NCBI GenBank assembly: GCA_002786785.1
Contig: PCUD01000142.1
Location: 655 to 47,426, forward strand
From: Ignavibacteriales bacterium CG18_big_fil_WC_8_21_14_2_50_31_20
GTDB lineage: Bacteria; Bacteroidota; Ignavibacteria; Ignavibacteriales; Melioribacteraceae
Length of the DNA stretch: 46,772 nt
Direction of reading: 5' to 3'
In this document: positions 36,223 to 45,628 of the stretch, piece after piece
How positions within the stretch are numbered: the stretch's first letter is position 1
Layout: each line of letters starts with the position of its first letter
Position numbers and translations under genes: made by a program
Notes under the pieces: model-generated
The model's database searches: none
Seen by the model: only the letters and a program-made list of their open reading frames with translations
Told to the model about the DNA's origin: nothing

Positions 36223-37446
36223 TTATTGTTTTTTATCTTTTTTTAAAATAATTTGAAAAACAGTGCCTTCTCCTAAAATAGTACTTTTCACAAAAATTTT
36301 CCCTTTATGGTAATCTTCAATAATTCTTTTTACAAGTGATAGTCCAAGCCCCCAACCTCTATTTTTTGTGCTATATCCAGGTCTAAAAACATCTTTTCTG
36401 TTTTTTAGGTCTATTCCTTTACCATTATCAGAAACATCGATAATTATATTATTCTCTTCTTCTTTTATTTCAAAAGTAATTAATCCATTTTTTGACTCAA
36501 TAGCATCTAAAGCATTTTTTATCAAATTTTCAATAACCCATTCAAAAAGGGATCTGTTTAAAGGAAGTGATACATTAGCAGAATTTATAATTCTAATTTT
36601 AGTTTTTTTACTCGAGATTGGTAGACGCCTATTAAAATAATCAATTACAGACTGAATAACTTCGGTAATTTCAGTTGGAACTAGTTTTGGTTTTGAGCCA
36701 ATTTTTGAAAAACGATCGGCTATTTTATTTAATCTTTGTAAATCGTTACTTATTTCAGCGCTTATATCTTCAACTTTATCTGGATTAGATTTATTGATTT
36801 TTAATATTTCATTCCATCCCATGAGGCTTGAAATTGGAGTACCTAATTGATGAGCCGTTTCCTTTGCCAAGCCAACCCAAATATTACTTTGTTCATTCTT
36901 TTTTAAGTAACTAAAACTAAAGTAAGCAATAATAATAAACATCATCGCAAAAATAATTTGCAAATAAGGGTAATATCTAAGTTGGGTTATTAATACAGAA
37001 TTTCCATAATAAATTTTATTTAGCACTAAACTATCTTGGCTGTATACAAAAATAGGATTATTGAATTTACTAAATTCTTCAATTTTGGTTTGAATAAACT
37101 GAATTTTTTGATCTTCTGTAAGAAGGGAATCAATTCCTAAATTTCTAATTCCACCAGTCATTCCATCTAGCGAAACATTATTTTTAGAATCTGTTAAGAT
37201 TAATGGGAAATCAATTCGTTTAATAACATCGAGTAAAAATGTAAAATCTTTATCTGAAGCATCTAATTTAGCAACTTGTTGCAAACTTGAAGCGAACAAT
37301 TCTGCAACCTGCTTTTCCCTAACTTCAATTTGTGATATTAAAGCTTGAGTATAAATAAAGGTGGCTAAAGCAATAATTGTTGCAAAAACTAAAAGTATTA
37401 TTTTAATTTGAATTGAGCCAGGTCCACCAGACATTTTGCTATTCAT
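36223..37446 (-). CDS. Membrane-bound sensor histidine kinase
   Basis: 407 aa. Two transmembrane helices (residues about 15-36 and 163-181) flank an extracytoplasmic sensor of about 125 residues with no recognisable fold. The H-box is KETAHQLGTP with phospho-acceptor H199; the catalytic domain shows the N-box NLIKNALDAI, DNGKGI and GWGLGLSLVKRI. The short interval between membrane and H-box leaves no room for a full HAMP or PAS domain. No response regulator is adjacent, so this is an orphan kinase. It follows purA by about 40 bases. Confidence 0.9.
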   Translation of the reverse strand: MNSKMSGGPGSIQIKIILLVFATIIALATFIYTQALISQIEVREKQVAELFASSLQQVAKLDASDKDFTFLLDVIKRIDFPLILTDSKNNVSLDGMTGGIRNLGIDSLLTEDQKIQFIQTKIEEFSKFNNPIFVYSQDSLVLNKIYYGNSVLITQLRYYPYLQIIFAMMFIIIAYFSFSYLKKNEQSNIWVGLAKETAHQLGTPISSLMGWNEILKINKSNPDKVEDISAEISNDLQRLNKIADRFSKIGSKPKLVPTEITEVIQSVIDYFNRRLPISSKKTKIRIINSANVSLPLNRSLFEWVIENLIKNALDAIESKNGLITFEIKEEENNIIIDVSDNGKGIDLKNRKDVFRPGYSTKNRGWGLGLSLVKRIIEDYHKGKIFVKSTILGEGTVFQIILKKDKKQ

Positions 37447-37485
37447 ATAATTTTCAATCTAAAACTATAAATTTTTTTAAAAAAT

Positions 37486-38763
<1,278 letters not shown>

Positions 38764-38785
38764 TTAATTTATTTCAGTTAAAAAC

Positions 38786-39133
38786 TTAATCATTAGCTTT
38801 AAAACTATTAGCAGCTTCATCAACTGAATTAAAGTTTTCAAAAATAGTAATTAGTTTTGTAATAACTAATAAGCTGTTTATTTTATCGGTAGCGTTAGCA
38901 AGTTTTAAAACTCCACCTTTATTTTTTACAGAAGTATATCCACTTATTAACATACCCAAACCGGTGCTATTCATAAATTTAACACTTCCCAAATCTATTA
39001 TTATATTGGATTTTTTTTCATCTAAAAGACTACCTAAAAGATCGTGAAATTCTTGGGCTTCTGGACCACCCATAACGTTGCCTTTTAATGTTATTACAAC
39101 TGCACCATATTTTTCGCTTGATTTAATACGCAT
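38786..39133 (-). CDS. STAS domain anti-sigma factor antagonist
   Basis: A 115-residue single STAS-domain protein of the SpoIIAA/RsbV type. These bind an RsbW-like kinase when unphosphorylated and release its sigma partner. The phosphorylation loop reads MNSTGLGM, so S56 (or T57) stands where SpoIIAA S58 is phosphorylated. Transcription is leftward toward purA, divergent from the ECF sigma gene, with a good TTG-N21-TATATTTG promoter and AAGGTG ribosome-binding site. With the plus-strand phosphatase and kinase genes next door it is probably a second input to that switch. Confidence 0.88.
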   Translation of the reverse strand: MRIKSSEKYGAVVITLKGNVMGGPEAQEFHDLLGSLLDEKKSNIIIDLGSVKFMNSTGLGMLISGYTSVKNKGGVLKLANATDKINSLLVITKLITIFENFNSVDEAANSFKAND

Positions 39134-39190
39134 ATTAGCACCTTATAATTATTTTTTGAAATTATGTTGATAAACTTAGTAAAAAGATAA

Positions 39191-39222
39191 CAAATATAAT
39201 TAGATTATTTTGTAACTTACAA
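39191..39222 (-). promoter_or_regulatory. Bacteroidetes-type promoter of the minus-strand STAS gene
   Basis: On the minus strand, TTG (39222-39220), a 21-bp spacer, then TATATTTG (39198-39191), an exact TAnnTTTG -7 element. The leader would be about 50 nt. Confidence 0.45.
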
Positions 39223-39301
39223 AAAAGAGTTTGTAAAAAAAGGTTAAAAAATTGTTTTTTTTTATAGTTAACAAATTTAATATTGGAACATAGTTTGTCT
39301 T

Positions 39302-39904
39302 ATGTCGTCTAAAATTCCCGTAGTAAATAGTAGCTTGTCAGATAATGATTTAGAAATTGAGGATCAAGATTTTATTCTGATTAGAGAGTATATAAATGGT
39401 AACGAAAAAGCCTTTGAACGATTAATGATTCAGCATAAGGATAAAGTTCGTAACCTTATTTTTCTTACATTAAATGATTCTGAATTTGTGGATGATATTT
39501 CGCAAGATGTTTTTATCAGCGTTTATCACAAATTGTCTGAATTTAGATTTGAGTCGAAATTTACTACTTGGCTCTATAGAATTACTGTCAATAAATGTCG
39601 TGATTATTTGAGGAAGAAAAGAGTAAGAAGCATTTTTGTCCCAATTGCAGATGCCCACGAAAATGTTTTTTCAACAGGAATTCATGAAGACATTGATATA
39701 CCTGGTTTAGTTAGAAAAGCGATTAATAGATTGCCCGAAAAATTAAAAATTCCTCTTGTTTATAGAGATATTGATGGATTAAGTTATAACGAAATTGCGG
39801 AAAAATTAGATTGCGAAGTTGGAACTATAAAATCAAGAATTTTTAGAGCTCGTGAAAGTTTAAAAGCAATGCTTGAACCTTACCAAAAAGAAATGAATAG
39901 ATAA
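39302..39904 (+). CDS. ECF-type RNA polymerase sigma factor
   Basis: 200 aa with sigma-70 region 2 (residues about 38-105; DISQDVFISVYHKLSEFR, FTTWLYRITVNKCRDYLR) and region 4 (about 138-190; LPEKLKIPLVYRDIDGLSYNEIAEKL, then GTIKSRIFRAR helix-turn-helix). There is no region 1.1 or 3, so it is of the ECF group. A short acidic N-terminal extension of about 25 residues precedes region 2. The downstream neighbour is not a zinc-finger anti-sigma factor, as would be usual; instead partner-switching genes follow. Upstream, TAGTTTG (39291-39297) lies five bases before the ATG, so the message may be nearly leaderless. Confidence 0.93.
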   Translation: MSSKIPVVNSSLSDNDLEIEDQDFILIREYINGNEKAFERLMIQHKDKVRNLIFLTLNDSEFVDDISQDVFISVYHKLSEFRFESKFTTWLYRITVNKCRDYLRKKRVRSIFVPIADAHENVFSTGIHEDIDIPGLVRKAINRLPEKLKIPLVYRDIDGLSYNEIAEKLDCEVGTIKSRIFRARESLKAMLEPYQKEMNR

Positions 39905-39954
39905 TTTTTATTTGCAGTGTTTAACAATATTTTGCAATTTTAGAAAAAAATAAA

Positions 39955-41076
39955 ATGAATTTACCCTTAAAATTACGCCAAAATATTTTTGCAGTTTCAA
40001 TTGTTATTTTAACTGTAATTCTACTTGTTATTTTTAAAGTACAACAATCGGATGAATTAAATTTCAAAAATGGTGATGTTATTGACCAATTCTATTCCGA
40101 GACAATTAAGCCTATTTTCACATCTGAATCATTTGATAAAAAAGAAGTTATAAATTTTGCCTTAAAAGGTGATTTAGTTCTTGATGAAAAGGCAAAAAAA
40201 GTGCTTCAACTAAGAAGCGATTTTAATGGCAAAGAAGTTGTAGGGATAAAGAATGAAAAATTATTATCAGTGAATAATAATTATGATAAAGTTGTAAACG
40301 GTCTTGAACTTAGTGAAAAACGAAAAATTGAATTAGATTCAATTTTAGAAAATTATTCCCAAATTTTATCACAATCAATTTACAAGGATGAAAATAATTC
40401 TTTTGCAATTGACCCAAATATTGGATTGGTGAGATTATCGTTGAATAAAGACCTTTCAAATTTTGTTTCTCAAAGTAAAAACCATGAAAATATGAATTTA
40501 ACGGTTCTTAATGAATTATTAAAAGGCAAACAGAAAAATCAAAGCAATGGCTATTTGGTATTTACACCCGATACAGTTTTTTATAGTGAATATGAAAAAG
40601 TTGAAAAGATAAATGAAAATATTACGAAAAATAAAAAAATAATTGAACTCAAAAAGTTGAATTTAGAAAATGAAAAAGCATCAAATCTTAGTAAATCAAA
40701 TCCAAATATTTATATCGATTCAAACATAGTGAATATTACTTTAGATAATTTATTAAACATTGACAGTTTTAAAGAACTCAATTTTTTTAATAAAACTATT
40801 GATAGCACTAATAAAAACATTAAACTTTCGTTTGAATTTTCTGACGATACGACCAACAACATATTCTTAAAATTTAGTTATTTGGATAGTGCAAATAATA
40901 AAATTAACTACGAAATGAATTCAGATGATATTGGGAATTCTGTTTCAAATTCCATGAAAATCTTTAGTGGCAAAAATCTTAACGAATGGATAGAATACGG
41001 AATTAAAATGGATTCAATTTCAAGAAAAATTGAACAAACAAAAGCTTCAAATGAAATTAAAAAGGACGGCTTTTGA
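39955..41076 (+). CDS. Single-pass membrane-anchored protein of unknown function
   Basis: 373 aa. A short basic N-terminus, one transmembrane helix (residues about 12-28), then a long, polar, Asn/Lys/Ser-rich extracytoplasmic part. Residues about 117-140 (LSEKRKIELDSILENYSQI) and 220-245 look helical or coiled coil. I find no enzymatic motif, zinc site or known fold. With fewer than a dozen residues inside the cell it cannot carry a standard anti-sigma domain, although it sits directly after the sigma gene where an anti-sigma factor is often found. Its stop overlaps the next start, so it is translated together with the phosphatase. It may sense an envelope signal. Confidence 0.75.
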   Translation: MNLPLKLRQNIFAVSIVILTVILLVIFKVQQSDELNFKNGDVIDQFYSETIKPIFTSESFDKKEVINFALKGDLVLDEKAKKVLQLRSDFNGKEVVGIKNEKLLSVNNNYDKVVNGLELSEKRKIELDSILENYSQILSQSIYKDENNSFAIDPNIGLVRLSLNKDLSNFVSQSKNHENMNLTVLNELLKGKQKNQSNGYLVFTPDTVFYSEYEKVEKINENITKNKKIIELKKLNLENEKASNLSKSNPNIYIDSNIVNITLDNLLNIDSFKELNFFNKTIDSTNKNIKLSFEFSDDTTNNIFLKFSYLDSANNKINYEMNSDDIGNSVSNSMKIFSGKNLNEWIEYGIKMDSISRKIEQTKASNEIKKDGF

Positions 41077-43160
41077 AATCTCTAATAAGCAAAATTTTAG
41101 ATGGGAATAAAAAAAACAAATTAGAAAAATTTCTTTTTTCAATAGTTATTTTAGTACTTTTTAAAATTTTCTTTCCTTTGATTAATGCAACAATTTTAGT
41201 TCTTATTAACGAAATTTTAATTTTCAGTTCACTAAGTTTAGCATTTCTTTATTTTGTAGAAATAACCTCTACTAAAAGCGATAACCCAATTTCTTTAACA
41301 TTAAATATTGGAGTTTTAAGTGCAGTTTTATTCTTTATAATATCACTTTCATCTGCAATATTTGATACAATTGAAAACATTGAGGATGTGAATGGTGTTA
41401 TTTACACATTTTCTTCAGTTATAATAACACAATTATTTATACTTTTTGCTGTTTATATTCTATCCTCTTTTCAAACGTTTTATTCAATGCGACAAAAAAG
41501 AGATAAAGAAAACTATTTTAACTACCTTCTAATAGCAATTCTTTTGTCATCTTTTTCTGGAACAATTAGTGGAATTTATCCTGAGCTTCAATTTGTTGAA
41601 AAAACATTCTTTTTTATCGCCATCGTTCTGGTGGTTTTTAACTCTTTTCGTGTTTCTTGGATTGCTTTTTTAACCAAAAAACAAAAAATAGTAATCCTTT
41701 TAACTTCAATTATTGTTTCTACATTGTTCGGGCTCAATTTTGCAATGTTTTTTGAAAATAATATAATTGAGCAAATTGTATCCAATTTTTCACCAGGCGT
41801 TAGAGTTTCTTATAGATTAATTATGCTTTACGGAAATATCTACTTTGGAATTATTTTCTTTACCACACTTTTCCATTTACCAACAGCAGGAGCTTTTGAC
41901 CAAAAATCGGAAGAAATAACTTCGCTGATTGATTTAAGCAAGCTAATGACTCAAGTCCTTGACTTTAAAGAACTTGCTGATAGTTTAACAGATGCAACAA
42001 ATAAAGTATGTAATTCTGATTCAGCCTGGTTAGTAACAATTGAAAATAACGAAAGGAGTTTAGTTTCTGTTAATAATATTGGCTATTTAGAAGCCCAGAA
42101 TATTTCGGATGAGTTACTTTCCGAATTTAATGGTCAGTTGACTGATATTATATCAATGAATAAAAAACTTATTAAAATTAAACTTAAAGGCGATGTTCGC
42201 ACATACGTTTTTCAAGCAATTATTGTTGCCCCATTAAAAGTGCATGGAAAAACTAATGGATATTTATTTGCTGCAAAACGTCAAAAATATAAATTTGAGC
42301 AAGATGAAAAAAAAGCTGTTGGTGCATTTGCCGATTATGCTGCCATCGCTTTGGAAAATGCTAAATTATTCAAAGAATCTGTTGAAAAAGAGAGAATGGA
42401 AAATGAGCTTGAAGTAGCTCGAAATATTCAATCAAGAATTTTACCAAGCGAAAATCCTAAAAATGACAGATTAGAAGTTGATGCTTTGTTTGTTCCAGCC
42501 TTTGAAGTTGGCGGCGATTATTATGATTATTTCCAGTTAGGGAATAATAAATTAGGTTTTGTTATTGCCGATGTATCAGGCAAAGGTGTAGTTGCATCTT
42601 ATGTTATGGCAGAAGTTAAAGGAATTTTTGAATCACTTTCTCGAGTAATTCACAATCCAAAAAAACTTTTAATTGAGACTAACGACATCTTAAAACGTAG
42701 TTTAAGTAAAAATAGTTTTGTTACAGCTCTTTATGGAATAATTGATATTGAAAACGGAAAACTAAACTTTGCTCGTGCTGGACACATGCCTCTGTTAATT
42801 TGTTCCGAAGGGAAAATTAAGGAATATTTACCAAAAGGAATTGGTTTGGGATTAGATTTTGGAACAATATTTAGTTCCAATATAGATAATATGGAAATTG
42901 AGTTAAATAATAACGATATTTTAATGCTATATACTGATGGTGTTACCGAATCACGAAATTCTGCAAATGAGGAATTTGGATTTGATAGACTGATTCATGT
43001 TTTTGAATCAAATTATAACGGTGAGTTATCTAATATTACAAGAAGTATTTTTGAAGAAGTTTCAATTTTTTCAAAAGAAGAACAGCAACATGATGATATT
43101 ACATTAGTACTTTTTAAGTGGAAAAATTTAAAAAAATCATTGGAGAAGCTTAATGGCTGA
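41073..43160 (+). CDS. Membrane GAF-SpoIIE (PP2C) serine phosphatase
   Basis: 695 aa. About eight transmembrane helices (residues about 18-270), then a GAF domain (about 290-440), a short helical linker (MENELEVARNIQSRIL) and a SpoIIE/PP2C phosphatase (about 465-690). Metal-binding aspartates are present: D482 in GGDYYD, D500 in ADVSGKG, YTDGVTE, and D674/D675 in QHDDIT. Such RsbU-like enzymes dephosphorylate STAS antagonists. The start is TTG, supported by AAGGA eight bases upstream and by overlap with the previous stop. The stop overlaps the STAS gene by eight bases, which suggests that this STAS protein is its substrate. Confidence 0.9.
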   Translation: MKSLISKILDGNKKNKLEKFLFSIVILVLFKIFFPLINATILVLINEILIFSSLSLAFLYFVEITSTKSDNPISLTLNIGVLSAVLFFIISLSSAIFDTIENIEDVNGVIYTFSSVIITQLFILFAVYILSSFQTFYSMRQKRDKENYFNYLLIAILLSSFSGTISGIYPELQFVEKTFFFIAIVLVVFNSFRVSWIAFLTKKQKIVILLTSIIVSTLFGLNFAMFFENNIIEQIVSNFSPGVRVSYRLIMLYGNIYFGIIFFTTLFHLPTAGAFDQKSEEITSLIDLSKLMTQVLDFKELADSLTDATNKVCNSDSAWLVTIENNERSLVSVNNIGYLEAQNISDELLSEFNGQLTDIISMNKKLIKIKLKGDVRTYVFQAIIVAPLKVHGKTNGYLFAAKRQKYKFEQDEKKAVGAFADYAAIALENAKLFKESVEKERMENELEVARNIQSRILPSENPKNDRLEVDALFVPAFEVGGDYYDYFQLGNNKLGFVIADVSGKGVVASYVMAEVKGIFESLSRVIHNPKKLLIETNDILKRSLSKNSFVTALYGIIDIENGKLNFARAGHMPLLICSEGKIKEYLPKGIGLGLDFGTIFSSNIDNMEIELNNNDILMLYTDGVTESRNSANEEFGFDRLIHVFESNYNGELSNITRSIFEEVSIFSKEEQQHDDITLVLFKWKNLKKSLEKLNG

Positions 43161-43497
43161 TTTTAATGTTTCATCAAGAATTGATGGAGACGTAAATCTA
43201 ATAGATGTAAAAGGATATTTGGACGCACATACTGCACCAGATCTCGAAAATGAATTCAATAAGTTGATTGAAAGAAAGCGATTCAAAGTAGTTGTCAATT
43301 TCAGTGAACTGAACTATATAAGCAGTGCTGGTCTTGGGGTTTTTATGGCTTATGTAGAAACAATGCGTGAGCAGAGCGGTGACATTAAATTTTCGAATTT
43401 AAAAGACGATGTTTATAGTATTTTCGACTTGCTCGGTTTTCCAGTTTTGTACGAGTTTTATAAAGAAGAAAAAGAAGCTATTCAAAAGTTTAGATAA
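43153..43497 (+). CDS. STAS domain anti-sigma factor antagonist
   Basis: 114-residue STAS protein. The loop NYISSAGLGVF places S58 at the phosphorylation position of SpoIIAA/RsbV (DSSGLG in the models). It lies between the membrane phosphatase (overlapping) and the RsbW-like kinase (about 10 bases away), the standard order of a partner switch: the kinase inactivates it by phosphorylation and the phosphatases reactivate it. Confidence 0.92.
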   Translation: MADFNVSSRIDGDVNLIDVKGYLDAHTAPDLENEFNKLIERKRFKVVVNFSELNYISSAGLGVFMAYVETMREQSGDIKFSNLKDDVYSIFDLLGFPVLYEFYKEEKEAIQKFR

Positions 43498-43506
43498 TTC
43501 AAAATA

Positions 43507-43938
43507 GTGAAACCAATGTTGAACATATTAAAAAATGAACTTACACTTGAAAGTTCTACAGATCATCTTTCTGAAGTTAGAAACTTTGTTGAGGTCAATG
43601 GAATAAAAGTGGGTTTAAATAAGCAAACAATAGCTCATATTTCTTTAGCTGTTGATGAAGCTTGTACAAATATTATAAAACATGCTTATAGCAACGATTT
43701 AACTAAAAAAATTAAAATAAAGATTAAAACCTCAGAAAATAAATTTACTGTTATAATTACCGACAGCGGAAAGCATTTTGACCCAAATAAAGTGCCTGAG
43801 CCAAATATTGAAAAAATTCAAAAAATGAAAAAAGGCGGAGGTTTGGGTATGTTCTTAATGAAAAAACTAATGGATGAGGTGCATTATAATCCCAAAGCAA
43901 ATGGTAACGAACTAATTTTAATAAAAAATTATAATTAG
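43507..43938 (+). CDS. RsbW/SpoIIAB-like anti-sigma factor serine kinase (HATPase)
   Basis: 143 aa made of one GHKL ATPase domain. N-box VDEACTNIIKHAY (E51, N55), DSGKHFDP in the G1 position and a glycine-rich GGGLGMFLMKKLMDEV. There is no H-box, so it is not a two-component kinase. The start is GTG at 43507, with ATG at 43516 as alternative. By family it should phosphorylate STAS proteins and bind a sigma factor or another partner; the ECF sigma at 39302 is the obvious candidate in this locus, but that is inference. Stop and next start are four bases apart. Confidence 0.9.
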   Translation: MKPMLNILKNELTLESSTDHLSEVRNFVEVNGIKVGLNKQTIAHISLAVDEACTNIIKHAYSNDLTKKIKIKIKTSENKFTVIITDSGKHFDPNKVPEPNIEKIQKMKKGGGLGMFLMKKLMDEVHYNPKANGNELILIKNYN

Positions 43939-43942
43939 TGTT

Positions 43943-45622
43943 ATGGAAAATGCAATAAATAAAAGTACCTTACGAAACTTATCTGCTCTTGTCGATTTTG
44001 GAAACCTAATAAATTCCTCACTTGATACAAAATTTATATTAAATAATTTGCTCCTAACATGTTTTGGAAAATTTCATACAACTAAAGGACTTTTTGCAAC
44101 ATGTTACAACAACAAATTACAATTTTCAATTAGTAAAGGTTTGGGTGGAAATTACAAAGAGGAATTTCCAGAAACCGAAATTGATGATTATCTAAACTCT
44201 ACAAATCTTAAAGAATATTTAATTAAGAATAAATTAGTTCACTCACAAGAAGTTTATTCGGCTAATAAATTAATTGGAGTGTTGTTCCTTGGTGAACGTT
44301 TAAGTGGTGATAAATATTTTGATGAAGATATAAAATTTTTGCAGACTTTTTTAAATATTACAGCTACGGCTTTAGAAAATTCGATAAGTATTACACAATT
44401 AAAAGAAGTTAACAGAAATCTTGATAACAAAGTGCACCAACTAAGTTCACTTTTTGATTTAAGTAAAGAGTTTGGGGGAATTCTTGAAATTCCGTTGGTC
44501 AGCAAGCTTTTAGGTTTTTCAATTATTGGCCAATTGTTAGTAACAAAATATGCTATTATAATTTTCCGTGATAACAAGCATGAAATTATTGAGTCAAGAT
44601 TTGATATTGAAGTTTTAGAACAAATTATTACTTTATTAAAAGCTGAAGATATTACTAAACCCGTTATTTGTAATTCAAAATTAAATGCTTCACAACACCT
44701 TCTTTTTTCGATGGGAATTGAACTAATTGTACCCATGCAAATTAAACAAAAGACAAAAGGCTTAATTTTATTAGGAAGGCGAAACACTGGTGAAAGTTTT
44801 ACAAAATCCGATATCGAATTTGTATCATCTGTTGGCGGATTGGCAATAATCTCAATTGAAAATAGTATTTTGTTCAAAGAAACGTTGGAAAAACAAAAGC
44901 TTGAAAAAGATTTAGAAATTGCAAAAAAAATACAAAGAAATCTTCTACCAAATAAACTTCCTAAAATGAATAATTTTGAAATAGCAGCTTTTAATAATGC
45001 CGCAAAGCAAGTTGGTGGAGATTACTACGATGCAATTAAATTAGCCGATGGAAGAATATTAATTGCAATTGCCGATGTTTCTGGAAAGGGAGTTCAAGCC
45101 GCATTATTAATGGCTAATCTTCAAGCTTTTTTGCAGGCAATTAGCAAACAAAACAAAGAACTTATAGAAGCGTCTAACTTGTTAAATGATTTAGTTAGCG
45201 AAAATACATCTGATGGAAGATTTATTACATTCTTTTGGGGAATTTTAAATGATGAAAATCTTCAATTTGAAAGCGTTAATATGGGTCATAATCCTCCGTT
45301 AATTATCCGTAATGGAGAAATAATAAAATTAAGAATAGGTGGAATGTTAATGGGAGTAATGCCAACAATAACTCCTTACAAAAAGGAAACTACTCAATTA
45401 GTTAAGAATGATTTATTAATTTTGTTTACTGACGGAATAACGGAAGCAATGGATGAAAAACAAAATGAGTTTTCAGATGAAAAATTAGAGGAACTTTCAC
45501 TTAAATTAAAAAGCAATTCAGCCGAAAATTCACTTAATAAAATTTTGAATGAAGTTAATAAACATACCAAAGGTACTGAGCAATCAGACGATATTACGTG
45601 TATTGTAATAAAAGTAAAGTGA
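43943..45622 (+). CDS. Soluble two-GAF SpoIIE (PP2C) serine phosphatase
   Basis: 559 aa, with no transmembrane helix. GAF-like domain 1 (residues about 12-145), GAF domain 2 (about 165-310), then a SpoIIE/PP2C domain (about 340-558) with D360 in GGDYYD, D378 in ADVSGKG, GHNPP, FTDGITEA and D549/D550 in QSDDIT. It would be a cytosolic counterpart to the membrane phosphatase, giving the same switch a second signal input. It follows the kinase gene by four bases. Confidence 0.9.
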   Translation: MENAINKSTLRNLSALVDFGNLINSSLDTKFILNNLLLTCFGKFHTTKGLFATCYNNKLQFSISKGLGGNYKEEFPETEIDDYLNSTNLKEYLIKNKLVHSQEVYSANKLIGVLFLGERLSGDKYFDEDIKFLQTFLNITATALENSISITQLKEVNRNLDNKVHQLSSLFDLSKEFGGILEIPLVSKLLGFSIIGQLLVTKYAIIIFRDNKHEIIESRFDIEVLEQIITLLKAEDITKPVICNSKLNASQHLLFSMGIELIVPMQIKQKTKGLILLGRRNTGESFTKSDIEFVSSVGGLAIISIENSILFKETLEKQKLEKDLEIAKKIQRNLLPNKLPKMNNFEIAAFNNAAKQVGGDYYDAIKLADGRILIAIADVSGKGVQAALLMANLQAFLQAISKQNKELIEASNLLNDLVSENTSDGRFITFFWGILNDENLQFESVNMGHNPPLIIRNGEIIKLRIGGMLMGVMPTITPYKKETTQLVKNDLLILFTDGITEAMDEKQNEFSDEKLEELSLKLKSNSAENSLNKILNEVNKHTKGTEQSDDITCIVIKVK

Positions 45623-45628
45623 GAAATT

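Noticed and set aside
39284-39300. ECF autoregulatory promoter (GGAAC ... GTCT) before the sigma gene
   Set aside because: The two boxes are present but only seven bases apart; ECF promoters need about 16-17 bp.
44254-44877. 207-codon minus-strand open frame
   Set aside because: Antisense to the GAF domains of the soluble SpoIIE phosphatase; composition reflects the opposite strand only.
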